Source: Macrocystis pyrifera (Eukaryota > Sar > Phaeophyceae > Laminariales > Laminariaceae). From it: a stretch of 64,000 nt of DNA. The stretch is from positions 16,714,468 through 16,778,467 of the forward strand of contig JASSKH010000002.1 of the NCBI GenBank assembly GCA_031763025.1, given 5' to 3'. The notes under the pieces are model-generated. The model was not told the origin of the DNA, did no database searches, and saw nothing but the letters and a program-made list of their open reading frames with translations. A program made the position numbers and the translations under genes. This document shows, piece after piece, positions 22,818-34,190 of the stretch; positions within the stretch are counted from its first letter, which is position 1, and every line of letters begins with the position of its first letter.

Positions 22818-23459
22818 TCACCCGGCGTTGGCGGCGGCACGGCTAGCTGCTGCTGTTCCTGTTGCTGTTTCTCCGCTAATTTCGTGTGGCTGATCCCCGC
22901 TCTCTCTTCCTCTTGCCCAAATGTTCCCTCCTTCTGATGTGTTTATTGCGGCTGACCCTGGATTAGCCGCGGCGGCTGCGGCTGTGGCAGGCATCGGTTG
23001 CTGCTGCTGTTGCTGTGGCTGCACCTGCGTTTCCGTCACCTCCTGCTCCCCCGCCTCCTTGTCGTCTTCCTCTGCCTCGTCCAATGTCGGCTGTTCCTCA
23101 CCCCCCACCAGGTCCCCTATAATTTCGCATACTTGCTCCTCCTGTTCCATATTCCCCTTCGGTTCCTCCATCACCATCTCCCCAGTCCTCCTTCCCTCTT
23201 CCAGAACCACTAGCCTCTCTTGTTCCGCATCCTCCTTTGATTCCTTCATCGTCATCTTTTCAGTCCTCCCCCCCTCTTCCATAATCACTAGCCCCTCGTG
23301 TTTCGTATTATCTGCCCAAAACTCCTCTTTCTGACACACACCCTCCTGACGATCGATCACCCTCTTCTTTGGCTGTGGTTGTTGCTTCGACAATACAGCG
23401 GATTTCTCGGATTTCTCGCTCGAAACATCTAACAAGAAGGTATGTCTGGGTGGTAGCAT
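22818..23459 (-). CDS. acidic, low-complexity protein of unknown function
   Basis: An open frame from an ATG at 23459 (MLPPRHTFLLDV...) encodes about 213 residues; the frame stays open a little further upstream without an ATG. The protein is Glu-rich. Two copies of a ~27-residue repeat with the pattern E-x-LV-xx-EEG-x-RT-xx-M-x-M-x-E lie near residues 60-115. Then come a Gln run, an Ala run (ATAAAAAAN) and a Gly/Ala/Thr-rich tail. The frame ends at TGA beside a GTGAAT string that could be a splice donor. No domain is recognised. It may be a real exon, or the ORF1-like part of a lost retroelement. Unlike the CTG-repeat frames elsewhere, it has balanced composition and a repeat at protein level. 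Confidence 0.4.
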   Translation of the reverse strand: MLPPRHTFLLDVSSEKSEKSAVLSKQQPQPKKRVIDRQEGVCQKEEFWADNTKHEGLVIMEEGGRTEKMTMKESKEDAEQERLVVLEEGRRTGEMVMEEPKGNMEQEEQVCEIIGDLVGGEEQPTLDEAEEDDKEAGEQEVTETQVQPQQQQQQPMPATAAAAAANPGSAAINTSEGGNIWARGRESGDQPHEISGETATGTAAASRAAANAG

Positions 23460-23639
23460 GTTAAACAACTCATGTGCACGCGTGCGCTCGTTGTTTCTCA
23501 AACGGGGAGCGGTAGGTGGAGACCCAAGACGCCATTCGGCGGTGGAGGAAATAACAACTATATCATAATCAAAGTAAAGAACACCACACAGAACGAACTA
23601 AAACTCGAAGTAATGGTACGGCACCTTTATCCCCCTCAT

Positions 23640-24263
23640 CCTGGGACCCTCTAAAAGCATGCATATAAACACAACTATGATTACGATTTTTGGGGTCGGT
23701 GTCACTTGCTAGCTCTTGGCAAACAGACCAACTGATTAGACAGCCCTTCGCAAACAGCCCTTCTTCTTTGAAACAGCCGAACAGCCAAACAACCTTCCTT
23801 CTTTCTTGTTCGCAAACTGCCAACCAATAGACAGCTCTTCGCACGGCGCCTAAAAGAGGCGTCTCGCCTTCGACGAACGGCATAAATAGGTGCAGCTGTC
23901 GGCGGCCAAGCTGCTGCTGTCGATGGCGAACCTGCTGGTGCTGCAACCCCTGCCCCTCCCTTCTCCACGCCCCCTAAGCTCACCTCCCCCTCGTCGAGAG
24001 GCGCGTGGTCCTCGCCCTCTGGCGAGAGAGCGGCAACGACAAAGGCCGACCTGGTGCCGGCTGTTGTTTGCGACCGGTGCACGGACCAGCACTTACTTGG
24101 TCAAGAACTCCGCCTGGTGCCAAAAACGTGGCCTTCGCCACTTGCAAGGATCTCACGTGCGCTGGTGGCGGGATCATCCTGTACTGGGCAATCGACTGCG
24201 AGTTCTGTGCTCGCCCGATCAAGGAAGGGACTGTCTCGTACTCCCTCGAGACTGCTGACGGTG
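23640..24263 (+). pseudogene. copy alpha of the Zn-finger/OTU unit: 5' region and first exon
   Basis: This is the left part of the ~3.2-kb unit. The upstream part (TGTCACTTGCTAGCTCTTGGCA, a CCAAT in CAACCAATAGACAGC, GAGGCGTCTCGCC) leads into a Cys-rich exon. The exon carries VCDRCTDQH, then a TCK...C stretch, then CEFCARPIKEGTVSYSLE, and ends at 24263 before GTGAGT. A small insertion in the CACTTACTTGG stretch after the first CxxC and a missing base shift the frame. This copy loses similarity near 24820 and has no second exon on the plus strand. Confidence 0.65.
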
Positions 24264-24624
24264 GTGAGTGTCTTAGGTCTATTGTTGCATGCTGTCTGTT
24301 GTCAGTACGTTTTTTGGGGGTTTTCAATTGCCTTTTTGCATACAAACCTACCTCAAAGCGCTTATTCTTTTTTGGACTCATCCATGCTCGTTCTTTCCCC
24401 GTTCGTGCGTTGCGTCGCCTCCTCTTTCACACAGTGCACGAGAACGCGCATGTATATGCACAACTGTTTGCGGGACGTGAACGAAGGAACGGAGGATTCA
24501 GCTGTCGCCGTCACCGCTGCACCGAACGACGTGAGTGCTGCTGCTACTGTGGTGCAGTTTCGGTACACACGATTTCTGTGTGTACATGTTTTGGTGACCC
24601 TACGTACTCCTTTTGCTCGTTTTC

Positions 24625-24672
<48 letters not shown>

Positions 24673-24830
24673 CAGCGCCACGCCATGAGTGCTGCTCTTG
24701 TGCACTTGCTGCTGCTGTAGTGCTGCTGCGTTTTCATATCATTGCTATGCTGCTGCTGCTGCTGCTGCCAACGCTGCGGCGATTGGTTGCAGCTTCTGCT
24801 GCTGCTAATGCTGTAGCTGCTAGAGCCTGG
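24264..24830 (+). repeat. intron start of copy alpha with (CTG)n
   Basis: It begins GTGAGTGTCTTAGG. It contains an uninterrupted (CTG/TGC) run of about 40 nt at 24627-24671 and more clusters to 24815. Long Leu- or Ala-rich frames here are translations of the microsatellite. Similarity to the other copies stops at about 24820. Confidence 0.7.
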
Positions 24831-25045
24831 TATCACCTAAAAATCGGGGGGGTATATGATATTTATATATACCCCCCAGAAAAACATGACTAAGTCATAA
24901 AAGTTGATATTTCTTAGTCATGTCCATATCACGGGCATTTTTCGATATATCGCTATGAGATGTGATATATGCAGGGTATATGATCATACCATGTCATCTA
25001 TCGTGTGATATATCATATATATTGTGCAATATCATATATATAATG
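24831..25045. other. AT-rich spacer with short inverted repeats
   Basis: This is the join between the right-pointing copy alpha and the left-pointing copy beta. It contains several palindromic runs such as GATATATCATATATATTGTG, and ATGACTAAGT with its complement near 24887 and 24911. No gene. Confidence 0.5.
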
Positions 25046-25244
25046 TTATACAAGGCTTTCCTTCGGAGTGGGTATTCCGTCGTTTCGTGTACATATAACT
25101 GCAATTAATTGGCGACATAGCCCAAAGCCAACCAAACTAAATGTATTTGTGTAAAAAACGATGAAGGATGTAATGATAGCGTTTATTTATGAATGTAATG
25201 TGAAACGTAAGATCGGGTGACGCAAGAGTAAGAATGACACTCGT

Positions 25245-25766
25245 CTAATAATAATAAGAATAACATATTTCATCAGTGTGGGGAGAGAGTGGAGCAGTGC
25301 TTGGCATGTGGATGATATACAACATACAGGCTGTTGTTTTTAAAAGAAGGTTTGGGACAGGAGAGAAAGCAGCAGTGCCGGCAACGACAACGGTTATGGA
25401 AATGTTGTATAGTTGCTGGGCGGCCGCGATTTCGATGTAGCCAGCATAGGAGTTTGGATGAGACATGATATATACATGTAAATAGTCTTCCAGGATGCTG
25501 TAGTAACGAGGCGGGAGGCCCAGAATGTGGATATGTTCGCTGTTGAACCCGTTGGATATGTGTAGGAAGAAATAATCGTGATTTTGGGAAATGTGGGAAA
25601 CAATTTGTTTCCTTTCGTTCGTCCTAGATGGCGACAATCTGCTTGGTGTACTGCTTCGGAATTCCGCGAAGCCCTGGAGCAGGCGAAATGGAAGGGAGTC
25701 TTTTTGCGCTTGATGATGATGTCTCCGTCTTTGATGGTGGAGTCCGTCAGGCGGCAGTTGTAGCAC
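25245..25766 (-). pseudogene. copy beta, second exon: CxxC/HxxC motif plus OTU-like peptidase
   Basis: On the minus strand the poly-C tract (G-run at 25849-25862) precedes an AG acceptor (CGACCAG). One frame then reads CYNCRLTD...TPFHFAC, a Zn-binding-like CxxC...HxxC. Another frame carries QNHDYFFLHI, GLPPRYYS, YAGYIEIAAAQQLY and SITVVVAG, the second half of an OTU-family cysteine peptidase, an enzyme class that cleaves ubiquitin-type linkages. A frameshift near the end replaces the expected His-Tyr. The two motifs lie in different frames, so either a small unrecognised intron or a lesion separates them. Confidence 0.65.
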
Positions 25767-26244
25767 TTGCCACGGACCTGGTCGAAGTAAACATATAGGG
25801 TGCGCGGGGCGGGAGTGGCGTGCAGGGAATGGCGGGGGAGGGGGAAGGGGGGGGGGGGGGGGCAGTGTTCATTATTTGTACTACTCTACAGCGGCACAAC
25901 AGCAGCACGTAATCGCTTGCTATACGACGGCAGCAGCAGCAGCAGAAGCAGCAAGTACGTAATTTCATTGACGATACAGATATATGTAGACACACAAGTG
26001 TAGTACAGTAGTACACACACAAATCACGTCCAGCATGATGTACGGCAACAACGCAGCAGCACCACAAAAAAATCATTGACGACACAGAAATATGTACACA
26101 CGCACAAGTTTAAGTGTAATAGACACACAAATCATGTCCAGCATGATGTACGGCAACAACGCAGCAGCGCCACAAAACGACCAGGAAACACAATTATCCG
26201 AGTACATACAAACATTCAGTGAATATTGCGGCAGCACTAAAAGC

Positions 26245-26286
<42 letters not shown>

Positions 26287-26624
26287 GCAACGGATCGCCA
26301 CAGCGTTGGCAGCAGCAGCATAGCAACGATATGAAAAGAAGGGAGAAAAAAAGTGTGTACCCCGAGGCCGTCCGAAAAGTATTTTTGGTACCTCACTATA
26401 GACCCACCTCCGCATGCTGTACGGCAACAACGCAGCAGCAGCATAGCAAAATACGAGAAAAAGTAGTATGTACGCAAAATGCAGGAGCAAAACGACCCAA
26501 ATATTTTTTTTTGTATCAAAAAAAAACCATTTGGGTAGAAAAATGGCCAATAAAAACAATAATCCGCGTTGGCAGCAGCAGCATAGCAACGATATGAAAA
26601 TAAAGAAGAAAAAATGTATGTACC

Positions 26625-26925
26625 TGCTCAGGTCGTTACTCTACAGTCAGTGGTTCATCCGTTATCGTGGATATTGACTCTTGTACTAAAAGTGGCCGCA
26701 GATCTCCGTAGATCTGATGATAGTTGAGGCGGGGAATTACCAGCCTCCATCACCAAGTAATTGCTGATGACTGTCATGTGAGATGACTTGCGTCATGCTT
26801 CATGATCACTTCTGCTCGGCTGACCGTGCCGAGCCTCACCTATACCTGGCGTGTCCTCCACGCTACACCTTACCGAAAGAGAAGCTTGCTGCAGACCCAG
26901 GTCGAACCTGAGATACACCCATCTA
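26625..26925. mobile_element. ~300-bp insertion in the intron of copy beta
   Basis: The subrepeat phrase ATGTACCCTGGTATGCCGC, intact in sister copies, is split here between TATGTACC (about 26620) and TGCCGCAATCGC (26929). The inserted DNA contains a strong hairpin (GCTCGGC...GCCGAGC, about 26815-26837), AGATCTCCGTAGATCT, and on the minus strand a B-box-like GGTTCGACCTGGG. No matching A box is visible. A SINE is possible. Confidence 0.45.
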
Positions 26926-26929
26926 GCAT

Positions 26930-27976
26930 ATGCCGCAATCGCAAAACCTACGGAATTTCATTGACAATACCGAAATATGTACACACACAAGTGCAGCATG
27001 ATGTACGGCAACAACGCAGCAGCACCACAGCAGCAGCATAGCAACGATATATATGAAAATAACCAAGCCAAAAACGAGAAATTGCAGTACGTACGCAAAA
27101 TGCAGGAGCAAAACGACAAAAAAAAAATTCACGTATCAAAAGGAACCATTTGAGTACAAAAACGACCAAGAAAGACAGTAATCCGAGTACATACGTACGA
27201 ACATTCAGTGGATATTGCGGCAGCATCAGCAGCAGCAGCAGCAAAAGCAGCCACAGCATTAGCAGCAGCAGAAGCTGCAACGAATCGCCGCAGCGTTGGC
27301 AGCAGCAGCAGCAGCGTTGGCAGCAGCAGCGTTGGCAGCAGCAGAAGCAGCAGCAGCAGCATAGCAACGATATGAAAGTAAGGAAGGAAAAAAGCATGTA
27401 CCCTGGTATGCCGCCATCGCAAAACCTACGGAATTGACGATCCGAAAATATGTACGCTTCCAGCATGATGCACGCGGAACAACGCAGCAGCACTACATAC
27501 AGCAGCAGCAATTGCACAGGAGCAGCAAGTGCACAGCACGGCAACAACGCATCAGCACTACAGCAGCAGCGAGTGCACAGGAGAAGCAGGTGCACAGCAG
27601 CAGCAGCACTCACGTCGTGGCGCCGACAGCAGCAGCAGCAGCAGCGGCAGCCGAAAACGAGCAAAAAATGAGTACGTGGGGTCACCAAAAAAACATGTAC
27701 ACACAGAAATCGTGTGTATGCACCGAAAATGCACCACAGTAGCAGCAGCACTCACGTCGTTCGGTGCAGCGGTGACGGCGACAGCTGAATCCTCCGTTCC
27801 TTCGTTCACGTCCCGCAAACAGTTGTGCATGTGCGCGTTCGCGTGCACTGTGTGTAAGAGGAGCCGACGAAATAAATAAACGCTTTGACGTAGGATTGTA
27901 TGCAAAAAGGCAATTGAAAACCCCCAAAAAACGTACCGGCAACATACAGCATGCACAATAGACGTGAGACACTCAC
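26930..27976 (-). repeat. CTG-rich intronic subrepeats of copy beta
   Basis: Subrepeats of about 150-300 bp share CATATCGTTGCTATGCTGC, TTGCCGTACATCATGCTG, CCAGGGTACAT and GTACTCGGATTACTG on the minus strand. CAG runs occur throughout (27220-27360, 27600-27650). Long Gln/Ser or Leu/Ala frames are microsatellite translation. Confidence 0.75.
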
Positions 27977-28360
27977 CACTGTCAGCAGTCTCGAGGGAGT
28001 ACGAGACAGTCCCTTCCTTGATCGGGCGAGCACAGAACTCGCAGTCGGATGCCCTGTCAGGATGATCCCGCCACCACGCACATGAGATCCTTGCTGGTGG
28101 CGAAGGCCACGTTTTTGCCACCAGGCGCGGAGTTCTTGACCAAGTAAGTGCTGGTCCGTGCACTGGTCGCAAACAACAGCCGGCACCAGGTCGGTCTTTG
28201 TCGTTGCCGCTCTCTTGCCAGAGGGCGAGGACCACGCGCCTCTCGACGAGGGGGAGGTGTGCTTAGGGGGCGTGGAGAAGGGAGAGGCGGGGGTTGCAGC
28301 ACCAGCAGGTTCGCCACCGACAGCAGCAGCTTGGCCGCCGACAGCTGCACCTATCTATGC
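27977..28360 (-). pseudogene. copy beta, first exon (Cys-rich)
   Basis: On the minus strand the sequence equals the exon of copy epsilon: Pro/Ser-rich lead, VCDQCTDQH, NVAFATC, CEFCARPIKEGTV, then GTGAGT (exon end at 27977). A TTACTT insertion at about 28140 and a base deletion near 28075 break the frame. It is the first exon partner of 25245-25766, so copy beta spans about 28640 down to 25045. Confidence 0.65.
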
Positions 28361-28599
28361 CGTTCGTCGAAGACGAGACGCCTCTTTTTTTAGGCGCCGT
28401 GCGAAGAGCTATTGGTTGGCAGTTTGCGGAGGAAGAAAGAAGAAAAGGTTGTTTGGCTGTTTGGCGAAGAAGAAAGAAGAAAGGTTGTTTGGCTGTTCGG
28501 CTGTTTCAAAGAAGGAAGAAAGGTTGCTGTTCGGCTGCAAAGAAGAAGGGCTGTTTGCGAAGAGCCAGCAAGTCACAACGACCTCAAAAATCGTAATTA

Positions 28600-28860
28600 T
28601 AGTTGTATCTACAAGGCTTTCCTTCGGAGTGGGTATTCCGTCGTTTCTTGTACAAATACATTTAGTTTGGTTGGCTTTGGGCTATGACGCCAATTGCAGT
28701 TTTGGTTGGCTTTGGGCTTTTTGACGCCAATTGCAGTTATATTGTAATTGGGTTAATAGCCCAAAGCCAACCAAACTAAATGTTATGACGCCAATTGCAG
28801 TTATATTGCAATTGGGGCAATACCCAAAGCCAACCAAACTAAATGTATTTGTGTAAGAAA
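28600..28860. repeat. junction between copies gamma and beta with triplicated 3' end motif
   Basis: The unit border phrase CAAGGCTTTCCTTCGGAGTG (28612) is followed by several copies of TTTAGTTTGGTTGGCTTTGGGC and GACGCCAATTGCAGTTATAT in alternating orientation (28658-28840). In other copies this 3' motif occurs once. It marks the tandem, same-strand arrangement of gamma and beta. Confidence 0.65.
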
Positions 28861-28969
28861 TGGTGAAGGATGTAATAATCGCGTTTATTTGTGAATGTAA
28901 TGTGAAACGTAAGATCGGGTGACGCAAGAGTAAGAATGACATTCGTCTAACAATAAGGATAACATATTT

Positions 28970-29470
28970 CATCAGTGCGGGGAGAGAGTGGAGTAGTGCA
29001 TGGCATGTGGATGATATACAACATACAGGCTGTTGTTTCAAGGAAGGTTCGGGACAGAGGGGAAAGCAGCAGTGCCGGCGACGACAACGGTTATGGAAAT
29101 GTTGTATAGTCGCTGGGCGGCCGCGATTTCGATTTAGCCAGCATAGGAGTTTGGATGAGACATGATACGTAAATAGTCTTCCAGGCTGCTGTAGTAACGA
29201 GGCGGGAGGCCCAGAATGTGGATATGTCCGCTGTTGAACCCGTTGGGTATGTGTAGGGAGAAATAATCGTGATTTTGGGAAATGTGGGAACAATTTGTTG
29301 CCTCTCATTCGTCCTGGATGGAGACAATCTGCTTGGCGTACTGCTTCGGAATTCCGCGAAGCCCTGGAGCAGGCGAAATGGAAGGGAGTCTTTTTGCGCT
29401 TGATGATGATGTCTCCGTCTTTGATGGTAGAGTCCGTCAGGCGGCAGTTGTAGCACTTGCCACCGACCTG
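28970..29470 (-). pseudogene. copy gamma, second exon (OTU-like, nonsense mutation)
   Basis: It has the same layout as copy beta. In the OTU-like frame the Tyr codon of the YAGYIEI block is TAA (about 29140), a nonsense change relative to copies beta, delta and epsilon. The G-run (poly-C on this strand) precedes it at 29538-29552. Confidence 0.65.
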
Positions 29471-29559
29471 ATCGAAGTAAACAGGGTGCGCGGGGCGGGA
29501 GTGGCGTGCAGGGAATGGCGGGGGAGGGGGAAGGGGGCGGGGGGGGGGGGGGCAGAGTT

Positions 29560-32140
29560 CATTCTTTGTACTGCTCTACAGCGGCACAACAGCAGTACGT
29601 AATCGCTTGCTATACGCAGCAGCAAGTACATGCGTACGACGGCAGCAGCAGCAGCAGAAGCAGCAAGTACATGCGTAAAACGCAGCAGGAAAACGGCCAA
29701 AATATTTTTTTAACGTACCAAAACGACCATTTGGGTGCAAAAACGACCAAGAAAAACAGTAATCCGAATACATAAGAACAATCAGTGGATATTGAGCCAG
29801 CATTTGCAGTATCAGCCGCAGCAGCAGCAGCAGCAGCAGCAGTAGCAACGGCTTCGAGCAGTGGTTGCGGCAGCATTAGCAACATCAGCAGCAGCAGAAG
29901 CAGCAATGGATCGCCGCAGCGTTGGCAGCAGTAGCGGCATAGCAAATATATGATAAAAAAGAGGAAAAAAAGTATGTACCCTGGTATGCCGCGACCGCAA
30001 AAACTACGGAATTTCATTGGCGAAACAAAAATATGTACACACAAATGACCAACATGATGTACAACGCAGCAGTAGCACCACAGCAGCGTAGCAGCGATAT
30101 GGAAAGAACGAAGCCCAAAACGAGAAAAAGCAGTACGTACGCAAAATGCAGCTGCAAAATGACCAAAATATTTTTTCCAGGTACTCAAACGACCATTTAG
30201 GTACAAAAACGATCAAGAAAAACAATAATCCGAGTACATGCGAACATCCAGTGAATATTGCGGCAGCATTATTATTAGCATTAGCAGCAGCAGCAGCAGC
30301 AGCAACAGCAACGGATCGCCGCAACGTTGGCTGCAGCAGCAGCATAGCAACGATGTGAAAAGAAGGAAGAAAAAAACTATGTACCCTGGTCTGCCGCAAT
30401 CGCAAAACGTACGGTAATTATTGACGATACAGAAATATGTACACACACACGAGTGTAATACACACACAAATCACGTCCAGCATGATGTACGGCAACAACG
30501 CAGCAACACCACAAAAAAAAATCGTTGACGATAGAGAAATATGTACACACGCACAAGTGTAATAGGCACACAAATCATGTCTAGCATGATGTGTACGGGA
30601 ACAACGCAGCAGCGCCACAAAACGACAAAACGACCAAGAAACACAATTATCCGAGTACATACGAACATTCAATTCAGTGAATATTGCGGCACCACTATTA
30701 ATAACAGCAGCAGAAGCAGCAGCAGAAGCAGCAACGGATCGCCACAGCGTTGGCAGCAGCAGCAGCATAGCAACGATATGAATAGAAGGAAGAAAAAAAA
30801 GTATGTACCCCGAGTCCGTCCGAAAAGTATTTTTGGTACCTCACTAAAGATAGACCCAACCCCGCATGCTGTACGGCAACAACGCAGCAGCAGCATACGA
30901 AGTAACAATACGAAAAGAACCAAGCTAAAATACGAGAAAAAGTAGTTCGTACGCAAAATGCAGGAGCAAAACGACCAAAATATATTTTTTACGTATAAAA
31001 AAAAAACATTTGGGTACAAAAATGGCCAACAAAAACAATAATCCGCGTTGGCAGCAGCAACACAGCAACGATATGAAAATAAGGAAGAAGAAAACTATGT
31101 ACCCTGGTATGCCGCGATCGCAAAACCTACGGAAATTCAGTGACGATACAGAAATATGTACACACACAAGTGCAGCATGATGTACGGCAACCACGCAGCA
31201 GCACCACAGCAGCAGCAAGCAGCAGCATAGCAACGTAGCAACGATAGGAAAAAAAATCAAGCCAAAAACGAGAAAAAGCAGTACATACGCAAAATGCAGG
31301 AGCAAAACGACAAAAATATTTTCACGTATCAAAACAACAATTTGGGTACAAAAATGACCAATAAAAACAATAATCCGAGTACATACGAACATTCAGCAGT
31401 CAGTGGATATTGCGGCAGCATTAGCAGCAGCAGAAGCAGCTACCTGGTACAGCATTAGCATTAGCAGAAGCCGCAATGAATCGCCGCAGCGTTGGCAGCA
31501 GCAGCGTTGGCAGCAGCAGCGTTGGCAGCAGCAGCAGCAGCACAGCGACGATATGAAAATATGGAAGAAAAAAAGCATGATGTACCCTAGTATGCCGCCA
31601 TCGCGAAACCTACGGAATTTTATTGACGATCCGAAAATATGTACACTTCCAGCATGATGCACGGCAACAACGCAGCAGCACTACAGCAGCAGCTAGTGCA
31701 CAGCAGCAGCAAGTGCACAGGAGCAGCAGGTGCACAGCAGCAGCACTCATGGCGTGGCGCTGACAGCAGCAGCAGCAGCAGCAGCAGCCGAAAACGAGCA
31801 AAGGGGGTACGTAGGGTCACCAAAACATGTACACACAGAAATCGTGTGCACCGAAAATGCACCACAGTAGCAGCTGCACTCACATCGTTCGGTGCGGTGA
31901 CGGCGACAGCTGAATCCTCCGTTCCTTCGTTCACGTCCCGCAAACAGTTGTGCGTGTGCGCGTTCGCGTGCACTGTGTAAGAGGAGCCGACGCAACGCAC
32001 GAAGGGGAAAGAACGAGCATGGATGAGTCCAAAAAATAATAAACGCTTTGAGGTAAGTTTGTATGCAAAAAGGCAATTGAAAACCCCCAAAAAACGTACT
32101 GGCAACATACAGCATTCAACAATAGACCCAAGACACTCAC
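29560..32140 (-). repeat. CTG-rich intron of copy gamma
   Basis: The longest intron among the copies. It contains many subrepeats with CATATCGTTGCTATGC (minus strand) and CAG runs on the plus strand. A 9-bp TACCTGGTA sits in a CAG run at 31441-31449. No gene. Confidence 0.7.
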
Positions 32141-32500
32141 CACTGTCAGCAGTCTCGAGGGGGTACGAGACAGTCCCTTCCTTGATCGGGCGAGCACATA
32201 ACTCGCAGTTGGTTGCCCAATACACGATGATCCCGCCACCATCGCACATGAGATCCTCGCAGGTGGCGAAGGCCACGTTTTTGCCACCTGGCGCGGAGTT
32301 CTTGGGCAAGTAAGTAAGTGCTGGTCCGTGCACCGGTCGCAAACAACAGTCGGCACCAGGTCGGTCTTTGTCGTTGCCGCTCTCTTGCCAGAGGGCGAGG
32401 ACCACGCGCCTCTCGACGAGGGGGAGGTGAGCTCAGGGGGCGTGGAGAAGAGAGAGGCGGGGGTTGCAGCACCAGCAGACAGCAGCAAGCAGCTTGGCCG
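32141..32500 (-). pseudogene. copy gamma, first exon (Cys-rich)
   Basis: The last exon base is 32141, before GTGAGTGTCTTGG on the minus strand. The frame reads PTVVCDRCTDQHL, then shifts at a doubled TTAC microsatellite (AGTAAGTAAGTGC at about 32308 on the plus strand). The NVAFATCEDLMCDGGGI and CELCARPIKEGTV segment is otherwise intact. The Pro/Ser-rich lead has no ATG in frame, so an upstream exon or a different start is needed. Confidence 0.65.
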
Positions 32501-32739
32501 CCTACAGCTGCATCTAGATGCCGTTCGTCGAAGGCGAGACGCCTCTTCTAGGCGTTGTGCGAAGAGCTGTCTATTGGTTGCAGTTTGCGAAGAAGAAAGA
32601 AGAAAGGTTGTTTGGCTGTTTGGCTGTTCGGCTGTTTCAAAGAAGAAGGGCTGTTCGCGAAGAGCTGTCTATCAGTCGGTCTGTCTGCCAAGAGCTAGCA
32701 AGTGACAACGACCTCAAAAATCGTAATTATAGTTGTATC

Positions 32740-33420
32740 TATATCATGTACCTTGTATATTGTGATATGTCACTTCATATCTGCCCTATATATCGTGTTT
32801 TCGTCTATTATCACCTACCAGGTATCTATCTACAGTATATATGTACATCATCGCCGTGTCACATAGGTGCTTCCTCGTGGTTGGGGCCTGTGCCACACTG
32901 TGATGGTAAATCACTGGATCGGTACTTGGCGATCTGTGCCCGCTACGTACTAATACCCGGCACACCAAATGCATGAATGATTATACAGCAACCCCTTCCC
33001 CGCGAGGATATATTGCATGTAGATGTGTGGCGGCGCTTGACGATGTCGAAGGCGACTGCTGTAGCTGTGTGGCTCGCTTGTGGCCGCAGGCGATGGCGCG
33101 TTCGACTCGCTCATCGCGGATTAAACCCACACGACAGGAAGACAGCAGCGGGCACAGACCCCTGGTACGTCCCCTTGTGTGTGCATCACGCTTCGTACTC
33201 TTACTCGTACATACGTACCAGGTATATACTGCACCTATATTCCGCCCAAAAAGTACGCCCGAAAGATGCAAGACATTTCGTCAAGACAGCAAATCGTCAT
33301 ATTATGCCACATACCGGATAGCTATATCACGTATTTCATCTCATAGAGGCCGATATATCATCTTACACTACCTTAGGCCGATATATCCCTTCATAGCGGA
33401 CGTATATAGAACTACTTATA
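32740..33420. other. unique spacer at the left of the inverted-repeat centre
   Basis: No gene recognised. It holds several TACCAGGTA strings (32815, 33220) and a frame of about 150 codons with no motif. Confidence 0.4.
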
Positions 33421-33429
33421 GATATCTCA

Positions 33430-34190
33430 ACCTCTGAGCGTGCTCGGTTGGTACATGCCTGGCCTCTCAGAGCTCCCACTTGGGAATCGCCTCCGTTTAT
33501 TACTTGCCGGACCGTTCCAGCGAGTCTTTGTTTTCTCCATTTCTCGTCGTACTTTCAGTCCTTCTTTCCCTTTTTCTTCTTTCGTTTCGTGTGCGTGCGT
33601 GTACTCCGAGCACGTTTGCGCGGGCGAACCCGGCACCGTCGCGGGTGTCAGCGGATGCTGGCGAGTAGAGGGGGAGTTGCAAGGAGCGCGGTCGCCGCTT
33701 TCGTGCCTAGGCGTCGCGTGTGCCTCCAGACACGAGGGATGCATCAACAGGCTCTGTCTGGCCTCTATTTGTGATTTTGGATAGAGTACGTACGAGTATT
33801 TAAGGTTCGTTCGGGATTGTAAGATAATATTCAAGCGGTGCTTATTTTTGCGACCGGGCTGAGAGTCACAAGAGGGAGGTACCCCGAATGAGCACCAACA
33901 TTGTCGAGCTCGCGTCGAGGTCCACGGTGAGCACCGGGCTTCACGCGAGGCGGGCGACGGGGCTCACTGTGGAAGAGAGGGAGGAAAGCTTTACCCGGAC
34001 TGAATCGGTGGCGACATGGTCGCGAGAGGGGCGGGCGGCGTACGAGGCTGAGAGAAGCTCTGCTGTAAGATTTTTTCTTTTTTTCATTTTTTTCTTTTTT
34101 TGACTGGTGTAAGGTGTTCCACTCAAGTAGTAAATTATTACACGAAAGGGGACGGGGATTTTATTTCTTTTAGACATTTTCGGTTTCATT
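33430..34190 (+). promoter_or_regulatory. promoter-plus-first-exon module, copy 1
   Basis: A conserved block repeated at 35740-36480. From left: GCGTGCTCGGTTGGTACAT, a pyrimidine-rich tract, a GC-rich stretch, GAGTATTTAAGG (33796, TATA-like, absent from copy 2), AAGCGGTGCTTATTTTTGCG, the exon at 33888, then intron start GTAAGATTTTTTC. The conservation of the exon frame and donor between the copies argues that this is a real 5' gene end that has been duplicated. Confidence 0.5.
33888..34064 (+). CDS. first exon of an unknown protein, copy 1
   Basis: ATG at 33888 in the context CCCCGAATGAGC opens a 59-codon exon beginning MSTNIVELASRSTVSTGLH and ending AYEAERSSA just before GTAAGA, a phase-0 donor. 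The product is rich in Arg, Glu and Ser/Thr, and the family is unknown. The downstream exon is not found in the window; the intron is interrupted by a TIR element at 34191. The paralogue at 36185-36361 has only a few substitutions (EES to EGS, ATW to ARW, SSA to NSA), so the frame has been kept open in both. Confidence 0.5.

Noticed and set aside
24005..24893. Two long plus-strand frames (227 and 279 codons) with Leu and Ala runs
   Set aside because: They cross the exon and intron of copy alpha and consist largely of CTG/GCT microsatellite translation; sister copies do not keep them open.
33427..33834. Minus-strand frame of 135 codons opposite the promoter module (and its copy at 35561-36076)
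   Set aside because: The two copies differ in length and frame limits, composition is Pro/Arg/Ser noise, and the plus strand has the better ATG exon with a donor.
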